Positions 47,101 to 54,813 of a stretch of DNA of 64,000 nt are shown here, one piece after another. The notes below the pieces were generated by a model. That model was not told the DNA's origin. It worked only from the letters and a program-made list of their open reading frames with translations, and did not search any database. Source of the DNA: Plumapathes pennacea (Eukaryota > Cnidaria > Anthozoa > Antipatharia > Myriopathidae); contig OZ038463.1 in assembly GCA_964036295.1 (NCBI GenBank), forward strand, positions 14,902,069 through 14,966,068, written 5' to 3'. Positions within the stretch are counted from its first letter, which is position 1; every line of letters starts with the position of its first letter. A program made the translations under genes and the position numbers.

Positions 47101-50100
47101 CAGAACTCTGACAAAACAGTCAGTAGAGCTGACGTCCACTTTGTAAACTAGCACGAGGTAATGCTAATGAATTAATGTACAGCAATTTGATCTGCTATAT
47201 TGGCTGTGATTCTAAATCAGCACAAACTCGGAAGAGTGTTTTGAATATGGCAAGCAGGGACAATCAGATCGATCAGTCGTAACATGGGCACCTCAGGAAA
47301 GTTGAGCTTCTGTTGTAAAATATAAACATGGGCGTGCAAAGCATCTATGTTGACAAGGTCTCTTTAACAGGGAACACAATTTATTATTAAAAGTTTTCCA
47401 ATGGCTGCCGTGGCTCGACCCAAATAATATATTTTTATACAACTATAATATTGTGTTCCCAGTAGGAATTGTTGAATGTACAGTTTGTAACTTGGAGCCG
47501 GCAACTGCTGTTATGACTGTTCAACACATTGCCAATACTGTACATACAATACCTGGTCTTCTCCTCCAGATAGTTGAGAAAGTTGGTCAGGGTCTTTTGC
47601 ACCAGGATGAAGAAACTTGCTTTGCAATCTTGGTGTGCCAGATCGAGAACCACTACCAGTGGAGATATTCTACAGAAACAAAACAGAAATATGTGTACCT
47701 GGTTGATGTACAATATACTTTTGTCTACACTTACACTGCACTAAAGTGTGGAGAAAATGGAGATATTTTGTAGATCAAGTGCACTACAGTTTGTGTGCTT
47801 AAAATAGTCAGAAAATTAATGTACAGTGTAAACTAAACATTGCATACAATCATGTATGCACTCATCGAGGTGTAGTCAGTATGTCATGTACAGTTAGTAT
47901 TCCATTGTGTCCACTATGCAGTAGGTGCCAACAGGGTCAACAGGCAGGAGATTCAGGCAAGAGCTAAAGGCCCCACTCAGCCAAGAGGTAACCCACCTCT
48001 GTAAGGAGGGAGGGAGGGGGCGGGGGAGGGAGTTTAATGGTAAAGCTGATAATTATTTGTTATACAGTATGTCACTTACATCCCCCTCCACAAGCAATCC
48101 ATTCTCCACTGATTCTTTACGCTGTGGAACATCAAGCCGGCCATCTTTTTCTGCAGGTCTGTTCTCTTTTTCTGAGCTGCCCCCAGAATCACCAACTGAC
48201 ACACCTCGTGCCGATGCAAATTCTTCCATCTTAGCATACCTGAACACAGGCGGTCCTGAAGTGGGCCGATCTTTCCTCGTAGGTCTAGGAGGTTTCCTCA
48301 TAACTGCTGGACCCTCCTTTGGACGTTTCAGCACAAAATATTTTTCCCCCTGCATATGACCAGAAAATAAAGATGTATTTAATTATTAATGGAATGATAC
48401 AGTGGGCTGTTATCATGTAGAGTAGATCTCTAAGCAGTTCAAAGAAATCTTGTACACAGGGAGGCTCCTGCTTTTTGCTCCCTACTCTCTAATGTACACT
48501 TCTGAGGTAGAAATAAGGACCCATAGTGGACAATTCTCTCTGTCATGTGCCTTGAAAAAGTACAACATGCACAGTGTACTTAGTCCACTTCTGACAGACA
48601 AATTAATTCCCCTTAATCGGAATTAACAAGCTAGAACTGGTAATAATTATTATTAATAATAATTATTACATTATTAATAATAATAATAACTTTATTCAAG
48701 TGGACGTGTTAATGTATTTAGCTTATTGGTTAATGTAGTTAGCTTATATACACTATAAAATAATTTGTTGGTGAAAGTAATTGGGAACTCCATTATTAGA
48801 TAGTAATGTGTACAGCAATGCATTAGATATAAATTCTACCTGAACTAAACTGGTTGGATATAAAATAGTCCGATTATGGATAAAATATGCTTTCAGACTT
48901 GCACTTCTAGCATGTATGTGCTACAAAGTGCACAGCAACTACAGTTGTTGGCTATGAGACAAGAGAGATCTCTCTTGCATATGTTTTTCTTAAAACAATG
49001 TAAGTAGCTACAGTAGATATATTTATGTCCTTTAACTGCTAAGTTTGGAACAGAACTCTTGCTCTCTAGATTTTTTACACACTTCACTGATGTGTTTGTT
49101 GAAGTTTAGATGTTCATCGATATGCACACCAAGTAGCTTATGATCTGGGGCATAAACTAGTACTGCACCTCCAGTATGGAGTTGAAAGGTCCATTTTATC
49201 AGCGTCTATATTTACAAAAATCATCCTGGAAGGTGGAATATGAATATGTAGTACTGAACGATATTGTGATTCAATAGCCTGGCGCATATGAATGGACATG
49301 ATCTAAGTTGGCTCTTGTAACCATTATACTGTAATGCAAGGTTTACAAGATACAAACTACAGTGTAGTATTTGCTTTTGTTATTTAATTTCTATAGGCTG
49401 GTTTACACGGTAAATCAAGCGCAATAGAATGAAAACTTTTCCATTCTCTTGCGCTTGCGTTTGGGCTCGCTTTACAAATGTTATCGTGTGAACCGGTCGC
49501 TTGCGTTTGCGTTTGCGTTTGTGCTTGCGCTTGCGCTTGCTTTACTCGTGTGAACCAGCCTTATGAGATCAACAGAGTTATTAGGGAACAAAATTAATGA
49601 GCTTCGGGTGGTCAGACTAAAGCCCGGAATCAAATACAAAGTATTACGAAAAACAAACAAACATACGCACACTCAATGTTCAACTCAATGTCAGGGTCAC
49701 GTTTATACAATTTATCAAGTCTACAAAGATGCGTGATCAATGAAAAAGAAAACATTTCAACTCCTGGATTAAAACAGGAACTTGCCAGTCATTACATTTC
49801 CATATAAACACAGGTTGATATTGCAAAATACCGGCCTTTGATTAATTGTTCTGCTTTGAAAGACTGAGATAAATAAATATAAAACACATAAAACGATCGT
49901 GCAGAAGTGAGCAGTGATTTACAAGAAGACATCGAAAACTTGCATGTTAACTACTGTAGACTAAACCCAATGAAGGTGCATTCCAATATATAAACCGCAT
50001 TTAACTATAAACTTCGAAGAAGTTGTGAGCTTACCGCTGGTGTAGATTGGACTGTCGCGATGGTGTGCACAATTTCCATGAATTCTGCTCTTACTTTGCC

Positions 50101-50311
50101 TTTTAGATAACCAAATCAAAGCATCGGTGATACACGAAAACGCAAACAATAACCAGATTGCGAGAACGACAAAACAATACTCACTCTTGTTAACAGGGTC
50201 GTTGAGTTGTTGTCGGAAATGTGTGACCAGGTCGACATTTCGCACTTTTCCGTCGTTTTTCACCATAAATTCTTTTACGGACGCTTCCGTCAAAGGCTCG
50301 TTTGCTGACAT
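37829..50311 (-). CDS. Sosondowah (SOWAH) family ankyrin-repeat protein
   Basis: Intron-rich SOWAH homologue, probably a cytosolic or nuclear ankyrin adaptor; its partner is unknown. Exons on -: 50311-50185, 50099-50035, 48349-48080, 47669-47553, 46966-46945, 45201-45188, 43789-43688, 43243-43232, 42931-42929, 42171-42169, 41836-41750, 41532-41530, 41040-41038, 40635-40563, 40162-40082, 39529-39500, 38187-37829. The phases all match; total 1371 nt, 456 aa. The N-terminal domain is typical of the family (SVKEFMVKNDGKVRNVDLVT, then VHTIATVQ and GEKYFVLKRP). A Ser/Pro linker follows, then LEPLEKEWLLTLARGN, two ankyrin repeats (GYTGLHWAAKRG, HGGYTALHLACMYGH) and DADINIRDYSGRKARQVA. The tail is Lys/Glu-rich. 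The mammalian genes are, to my knowledge, intronless or nearly so. The exon at 45201-45188 is the least certain join. A longer form using 35365, 30154 and 28225 is possible. Confidence 0.85.
38718..39412. mobile_element. Internally deleted Harbinger element
   Basis: 695 bp flanked by TTA (38715-38717 and 39413-39415). Ends AGGTGATGTTACACGAGACG and CGTCTCGTGTAACATCACCT. Subterminal regions repeat GACGATTTTTAGCGCAACAT many times in both orientations. An open frame at 38990-39346 on + starts MDEEERRKRVYHQLIREL and includes ARYFLMAKNKFDELVGRVA, resembling the N-terminal part of Harbinger (HARBI1-like) transposase; the catalytic part is missing. It lies in the SOWAH intron between exons 39529-39500 and 38187. 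Confidence 0.8.
39898..40076. mobile_element. Degraded CACTCCCAAG-family element
   Basis: Shares GTGATCAACTT, TCTCTTACCAGAGATATAT, GGAGAACTTGAC and GACAGCTGATTGAACTATCA with the element at 44098-44305 but has lost clear ends. It abuts the splice donor of SOWAH exon 40162-40082. Confidence 0.6.
40927..40953. repeat. (GACA)n microsatellite
   Basis: Six to seven GACA units within a SOWAH intron. Confidence 0.85.
41038..41040 (-). CDS. 3-nt microexon GGG (Gly), SOWAH
   Basis: On - the sequence is TATGTAG|GGG|GTAAGTGATT. It follows CAT (His) and precedes GGC TAC, so it supplies the first Gly of H-G-G-Y-T-A-L-H, the conserved start of the second SOWAH ankyrin repeat. Phase 0 on both sides. Confidence 0.75.
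41530..41532 (-). CDS. 3-nt microexon CAT (His), SOWAH
   Basis: On -: GATTGTTACAG|CAT|GTAAGTATTG. It lies between exon 41836-41750 (ending NVKT, donor GTATGT) and the GGG microexon. Phase 0 on both sides, adding one His. Confidence 0.75.
41750..41836 (-). CDS. First ankyrin repeat exon, SOWAH
   Basis: The acceptor TTTTTTTGTCAG is followed by ACC GGA TTA CAC TGG. It encodes 29 residues, TGLHWAAKRGREDIVKLLAK then TGIDVNVKT. The family motif requires G-[FY] directly before T-x-L-H-W, which is missing from this exon and is supplied by the two preceding 3-nt exons. Confidence 0.85.
42169..42171 (-). CDS. 3-nt microexon TAT (Tyr), SOWAH
   Basis: On -: CCATTTACAG|TAT|GTAAGTATTG, ideal acceptor and donor three bases apart. 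It supplies the Tyr of G-Y-T-G-L-H-W. Phase 0 on both sides. Its flanks closely resemble those of the CAT microexon. Confidence 0.78.
42451..42890. repeat. 132-bp tandem repeat, three full units plus a degenerate one
   Basis: Units begin CGCGGCTTTTCGTTAATAGG at 42451, 42583 and 42715, with a diverged fourth at 42847; they are 97-99 per cent alike by eye. Each has GCGCGCTAACCACGCGTGGG and a CTACTACTATGTATACTGCA segment. Since 132 is 44 codons, one frame stays open through all copies (42372-42935). The array sits in the intron between the TAT and the upstream GGG microexons. Confidence 0.9.
42929..42931 (-). CDS. 3-nt microexon GGG (Gly), SOWAH
   Basis: On -: ATGTTCCTTCAG|GGG|GTAAGTGACC. It joins DFVL (12-nt exon) to Tyr (TAT exon) and supplies the conserved Gly of the D-F-x-x-G-Y-T motif. 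Phase 0 on both sides. Confidence 0.78.
43232..43243 (-). CDS. 12-nt microexon (DFVL), SOWAH
   Basis: On -: CTTCACTGATACCAG|GATTTCGTGCTG|GTAAGTTAC. It encodes D-F-V-L, matching the invariant Asp-Phe that follows the Lys-Lys/Lys-Arg end of the preceding family segment (here LAGKK at 43688). Confidence 0.82.
43688..43789 (-). CDS. SOWAH pre-ankyrin exon
   Basis: 34 codons beginning LEPLEKEWLLTLARGNRAQI and ending LEQDPNLAGKK, the family-typical helix pair (x-P-L-E-x-E-W-x-L...L-L-x-x-D-P-x-L). The acceptor CCTCCTGCAG is strong; the donor AAG|GTGCAA is weak. Confidence 0.85.
44098..44305. mobile_element. CACTCCCAAG-family MITE, best copy
   Basis: Ends TTACCCTTTCACTCCCAAG and CTTGGGAGTGAAAGGGTTAA are inverted repeats. 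Interior TTCTCACCAGAGATATATCA, GGGAGAACTTGGCTTTTGAT and GACAGCTGATTAAACTATCA are shared with related pieces at 19061-19484, 39898-40076, about 14480-14590 and about 57415-57577. Confidence 0.8.
44399..44700 (+). repeat. TCTGAAATAGGGT subrepeat family, copy 2, with poly-G
   Basis: Shares CTCAAAGGGTATCATTTTCA, AGTCTGAAATAGGGTATCG and GGCGGCACACTTTCACCC with 14618-14870, in the same orientation. A G-only run (about 44416-44441 within a longer purine tract) precedes it and can form a G-quadruplex in principle. Confidence 0.75.
45188..45201 (-). CDS. Probable 14-nt microexon, SOWAH linker
   Basis: AACTTAG|GAAAATTGGCAGCA|GTAAGTAATT on -. It is needed to reconcile the phase-1 end of exon 46966-46945 with the phase-0 start at 43789, and reads (G)-K-L-A-A. 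The acceptor has a poor pyrimidine tract. A 2-nt alternative (CAG|CA|GTAAGT) would also restore phase. Confidence 0.45.
46375..46546. mobile_element. MITE with 19-bp perfect TIRs
   Basis: ATAGACACGAGTGTTTTAC at 46375-46393 is exactly inverted at 46528-46546. A second, smaller hairpin (GGTAAAAACAATATTTTAC at 46605-46623, inverted at 46645-46663) follows at once and may be part of a larger composite. Confidence 0.8.
46945..46966 (-). CDS. 22-nt microexon, SOWAH linker
   Basis: TTTTCTTCAAG|GAAAAATTGGATGAGGAGG..|GTAAGTTTGG on -. It encodes E-K-L-D-E-E-E and ends in phase 1. The flanking sites are near consensus. Confidence 0.6.
48900..49290 (-). pseudogene. LINE reverse-transcriptase fragment
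   Basis: On - the frame GGAVLVYAPDHKLLGVHIDE followed by HLNFNKHISEVCKKSREQE is the post-polymerase (thumb) signature K-x-L-G-V-x-I-D...L-x-F-x-x-H-I-x-x-x-C-K-K of CR1/jockey-like elements. It is flanked by no other element part that I can recognise and lies in the SOWAH intron between exons 2 and 3. Confidence 0.75.
49395..49561. mobile_element. Harbinger-like MITE, family A copy 2
   Basis: AGGCTGGTTTACACGGTAAA to CGTGTGAACCAGCCT, flanked by TAT on both sides (49392-49394 and 49562-49564). The interior is the reverse of the copy at 1351-1523, including the GCGTTTGCGTTTGCGTTTG array and GTTATCGTGTGAACCGGTCG. Confidence 0.8.
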
Positions 50312-51936
50312 TCTCGAATTTCTCTTTCCAGTATAGCAACTGACACTGTACTATGAATTCGAGATGATTTTCAAAGACGATAAAGGAAGGAATGTTCCGC
50401 CATTGAAAACAAGTCACGTCACGCGAAGGCGAGGCTTCCGAAACCTCTAGAACCCAGGTCATCACAACGACAGACAGACAGACAGCGCATCGAAATTGGG
50501 CCTGCGCCTGCGCCTTGGCAATCTGTTCTCGACCCGCAACATTTTCGATGGCTTCCAAGTTTTTTTGCGTGGCAGTAATTTGTCGAAACCAAGAATATCT
50601 GCCTTTTCCGTTGTGGAAATGATCGAACTAAAAGCCCACAGAGAAGAACGTTGCAGCCAAACTCAACCTCGAGCACTGTGCAACAAATCTTTAAAATGAT
50701 CACAACGACGACATCAATAGAGTGACGCTATTAATTTTTTGAGTTTCGCGCAAATTTATTGTTACACAGTCCTATGGGACTCTAGTTCACCAATAAGCCC
50801 GCTGTATAACGCTGACAATAGCCAAAAAATCAATGGCATGAAAATAACCAAAGGATAAACATTTCATTAGTTAACTTAATTGCCCATTATTACTCGCTGT
50901 TCCTAAAGGATTTTCATACCATTTAACACAAATCATTAAAGCGAGTTATTAGTCTTACCTACTCCAAGCTTGTTCCTATTTAATTTACGTATGTTTGCGT
51001 CTCATTTTAAACGCGGGGGCTATAAAATACTTATGTGAAATCACTCTGTTCGATAATTACGTTCTTTGCTGTCCCAAACGGCGACGCCGTTCATACCACA
51101 CCTGCATGGCCTTTTGTCAAAATCTTAAACTGAAAGATTTGGTGTCCAGTCTCAGATAGGGTCACAAATTATAGCACTTTCTTTTATATGGCACTGTTCT
51201 CTTAAACAAAGTCAGTAAAGTTGCAAGTAGGGTCGCAGGGTCAGAGTGCACTGAGCGGGGTGGGGGGGGGAGGGGGGGGGGGGGAGGAAAGCGGAATATA
51301 CTAATCATAACAAAGCAGGAAACTTAGCAAAATAAAATATTGACCTAAGGTAGCTACGCACTACGATCTTTGTTACTTTACTCAGCGGGTGTGTCGCGTG
51401 ATTCATATTTTTACCACTTATCCTGCATAGCTTAGTTAGATTGAGGGTGATAGCTGACTTCAGCATGGTGCAGCCGCTCGCGCAAGAAAACTGAGAGGGC
51501 CTGGAAAAGATGAACTCATCCATCGAGACGCACACTTATGACGCAAACTTTTAATGGCTTTACCGTAAGACACTGTTACTACCTCGCAGCTACGTTATAT
51601 TGCCCAACATTACTTGTCCAAGCAGAAAACAATTAAGTGGCAATAAAAAGTATCGTACAAGGCCGATAACACGCTTCACCGGCAAAGGAGTGCAACTGTG
51701 CGAGTTCAGTCAACTGACAAGTTCCCAAAATAACTGGAGTATCACAGCACAACAGCAGCCAGCAGCAATATTTTATATAAGCTACTATTAAACAAAAATG
51801 AAGGTAAATGCACACTACAGCTTGTTATAGATCACCCGTGACAATCTGCCCCGACCCGCAGCAATTAGAATACCCGCGACGCGCGACGCGAGACCCGCGA
51901 ACATTAATTTAGAGTACAGATCAAACTTGTGATATA
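50312..51936. other. Upstream region of SOWAH gene
   Basis: Holds the putative SOWAH promoter just above 50311, where GTCACGTCACGCG (near 50413-50425) and GGCCTGCGCCTGCGCC (about 50500-50515) look like CRE- and NRF-1-type sites. Beyond that I see only AT-rich sequence, a relic of the TCTGAAATAGGGT repeat at about 51120-51240 and a poly-G run at 51257-51290. Confidence 0.45.
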
Positions 51937-53997
51937 CATGATACGATACGATACGATAATCTTTATTTAAACACGATAAGAGTTTAAGCATCAGCTTGTG
52001 GGGTCGTGTATAAAAACAAATGGAGTTCGAATTACACCAAGTATACAGCTCGTCGAGCGAATTGTTGAGTAGTTCAGTAACTTCGTCCACAGAGTCGCCA
52101 ATACAATAGAGTGTTGTGTCGTCCGCATACATAAAGACTGTCCCAGAGGTGACCGCCAGCGGCAAGTCGTTTGTATACAATGTGAACAAGGACGGGCCGA
52201 GGACGGAGCCCTGCGGTACACCGCAGGTCACTACAGCATAATCTGACCTTTGTCCGTTTATGGTGGTGTACTGCTGTCTTTGCCCTAGGTAGTCTTTCAG
52301 CCACGATAGTAGACATCCGGTGATTCCAAAACAGTGTTCAAGTTTGCTCATAAGTCTGAGATGTGATACACTATCGAACGCTTTCTGGAAATCGATGAAG
52401 ACTACGCCGACAATTTTTTTGGAATCAAGGGCTTTTCTCCAGATCTCAGTTCAATTGACCAGTAATAGGTCTGTGGAGTGTCCCTTCCTGTATGCCCATT
52501 GATGTCCTGTGACCAGTTGGTTGTCTGTGAAGACGTGTTGAACAATACTGTCTGTTATGCATGATTCAATGATTTTACTAGGTACACTTAAAATTGACAA
52601 CGGTCGGTAGTTTCCACACTCTGTTTCATCCTCTTTCTTGAACACCGGGTTTACCCTCGCTGTTTTCCATGCACTGTAGACGGTTCCACTGTTTATGCTG
52701 TGCGAGTACAGATCTGTGAGTGGTGGTGCGATTGCCGGCCCAGCTAGTTTCAATAGCTTGGGCGATATTCCATCCGGGCCCGTTGACTTATTGGTCTTCA
52801 GTGATGCAACATCGCCAGAAATTCCGGACATTTTGCGTCCACGATTGCTTCCGGTCTTTCCCAGCGGCGTGCGGTATGAGCATGCGCCATTCACACATTC
52901 AACATTGATACGTACTTTGCCTCAGTGGGGTGGGGGAGGGATGGGTTTCTCCGGTTCAAAAAGAGACTGCTACGTTTAGGAGACGTGCCGCTGAACGACC
53001 TAGTTGAAACTAGCTTTCGTTTGGTGCAATTTTCATGCGATTTGGAGCTTCCCAGCCCAAAATATCAACATCCGAAGTCAGCGTATTTCACGGGAGGTAT
53101 TCGCCATGGCTGGCTGTGAACTGCAAATTCAAACACAAAAAGTACACATCGAATTTGCTCCAGGGGACTGACTGAGGCTTCACAGGAGATGTTCAATCCT
53201 TCGACAATCAGGTACGGGGTAGACATTTTGCGTTTTACCCAAGGTTCTTGTATTAAATGCAGCTTCAAAAGTGACAGTAGCCGGTTTTGAGCGTATTCTG
53301 CTATCAATCCCTTCTTACGTCGGCCGAAATTTTAAATTCAAAAAAGTACACATCGAATTTTACCGGAGATAAATATTTTTTGTACTGTTGTGTTTAGGAA
53401 GCTTCCCTCTTCCGAATGCTGCCCAGACATTTTTACGAACGTGCTTCAGTTAAGCGAAAAGCGCAATTTATTATCAGATCCCATACATTTCTTTGTTATT
53501 TCTTGAGCGGCTGTCAGCGTGAAACCTGATGCCTCTTCCGAGATGGCGCAACCGGATGTCTGAAATTTCTGGCGATGAGTTTCTTTTCAATGTTACTATT
53601 CTGTAAGCTTATTTCAGATGTCTTCTGGACTTGGTCTTTCTTTTGTTTGTCAGACAGTGGCAGTGACGGGCAATTCATAGTCAGGGTTTTTCCAATAGTA
53701 GCAAAGAATGTATTCATCAAGTTTGCTTTTTCTTTGTCGTCTACAGCAAGGCTTTTGTCATCGCGTTTCAGTGGACCAATGCTTTCCTTAACCTTGGGAT
53801 TAGTCGCCTTTTTTAACAGTTTCCAATATGCGGTTGATGACTTGACTTCGGCCAGTTTATCATGGAAGTATGAGGCTTTAGCCCTCCTGATTTCTGAAGT
53901 TATTTCATTTCTGAGTCGTTTGTAATCAGCCCATATCTGATTGGTCTTTGTGTCGACAGTTTTCACTGAAAGCCATCTAAACTCCACCATCGCCGAT
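51937..53997 (-). pseudogene. CR1/L2-type LINE, 3' part, decayed
   Basis: On -: linker (FRWLSVKTVDTKTNQIWADY...), then the reverse transcriptase: NKSTGPDGISPKLLKLAGP, PVFKKEDETECGNYRPLSIL, FIDFQKAFDSVSH, GVPQGSVLGP and YADDTT. At least one frameshift and stop lies near 52450 and others near 52900-53500. After W-C-N-S-N-S-I the protein jumps to 3' untranslated sequence with AATAAAG and a (ATCGT)n tail at 51937-51960, so the thumb region is deleted. It is not functional. Confidence 0.85.
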
Positions 53998-54044
53998 AAT
54001 GAGCGTAACTGTGGTGTCGCGTAATGTTGTATATAAAAGTAATG
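53998..54044. repeat. Duplicate of nearby intron sequence, unit 1
   Basis: GTAACTGTGGTGTCGCGTAA followed by TGTTGTATATAAAAGTAATG is repeated at 55139-55182 with one mismatch. This copy lies exactly at the junction between the - and + LINE fragments. Confidence 0.85.
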
Positions 54045-54620
54045 TATTTATATGTATATTACACATAAACGGCCTTAAATTCTCCCGCCTTGATCGGTCA
54101 AAGCGCAAAGGTGGTGGTTGTGTACTATATTATGCGGAACACCTCAAAGTCACATATCGAAGGGATTTAACCAGAAGCGAACTAGAAGCTATTTGGATAC
54201 AGGTCAACTTCCCAACGAATACTACCCTGTTCTCAGTGATATACAGATCGGAACTGGAATCACATAACTTCTTCGAACACTTTAATGAGGTCCTCGAAAA
54301 GGCATGGCTGAAATCTAGTCATATATTCCTACTTGGTGGTCTCAACTGCAATATGATCAACGCAAACTCGTCCAACATCCAACTAAAGACCAAAACTTTA
54401 CTAAACATACTTGATCTATATAATATGCAGAATGTCATCAAGGATCCCACTCGAGTGACACCTGAATCTGAATCCTTAATAGATCTAATTGTAACAACAA
54501 AGGCGAATTTAGTGCGTAAAACCGGTGTCCTATCTCTGGGAATATCGGACCACAGCCTGGTCTATGCTACAATCAAACTTACAAACAAAGTTAATAAAGT
54601 TACAAGTTACACATAACAAA
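54045..54620 (+). pseudogene. Inverted LINE endonuclease fragment
   Basis: In + orientation: SRLDRSKRKGGGCVLYYAEH, ELEAIWIQV, SSHIFLLGGLNCNM, DPTRVTPESESLIDLIVTT and GISDHSLVYATIKL. This is the second half of an apurinic-type endonuclease domain, with the S-D-H-x-x-V end motif intact, while the G-D-x-N site is changed to GGLNCN. It is the 5' part of a LINE but opposite in orientation to the adjoining RT part. Confidence 0.8.
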
Positions 54621-54651
54621 CAAAGTTACACATAACGTGTAAATGTTTCTC

Positions 54652-54813
54652 TTATAATTGTCCGTAAGCGTGCTTCCTTTTGTATCTTCTGGCCGTTATC
54701 ACCACCACAACTGCAAGGAATACGCTTCCCAGAACTGCGCCGGCCACGACACCTGCACTTACTGATGACCCGCTTGATGCTCCATGTGACATTTTGCCGG
54801 AGGATTCTTGTGT
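54652..54813 (-). CDS. Transmembrane and tail exon of EGF-Hint gene
   Basis: The acceptor TTTTCCTGTAG joins in phase 0 to the Hint exon ending LKKK. It encodes 53 residues and a TAA stop: TQESSGKMSHGASSGSSVSA, a hydrophobic helix and a basic tail. There is no AATAAA immediately below the stop, because LINE sequence (the inverted fragment) lies there. Confidence 0.85.
   Translation of the reverse strand, partial: TQESSGKMSHGASSGSSVSAGVVAGAVLGSVFLAVVVVITARRYKRKHAYGQL

Noticed and set aside
47453..47773. 106-codon frame on + and a - frame reading VLDLAHQDCKASFF
   Set aside because: Both overlap the 117-nt SOWAH exon 47669-47553, whose phase-matched frame (NISTGSGSRSGTPRLQSK...) is a different one.
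52451..52894. Functional reverse transcriptase
   Set aside because: Frameshifts, stops and loss of the thumb region show it is a relic, despite intact GVPQGSVLGP and YADD motifs.
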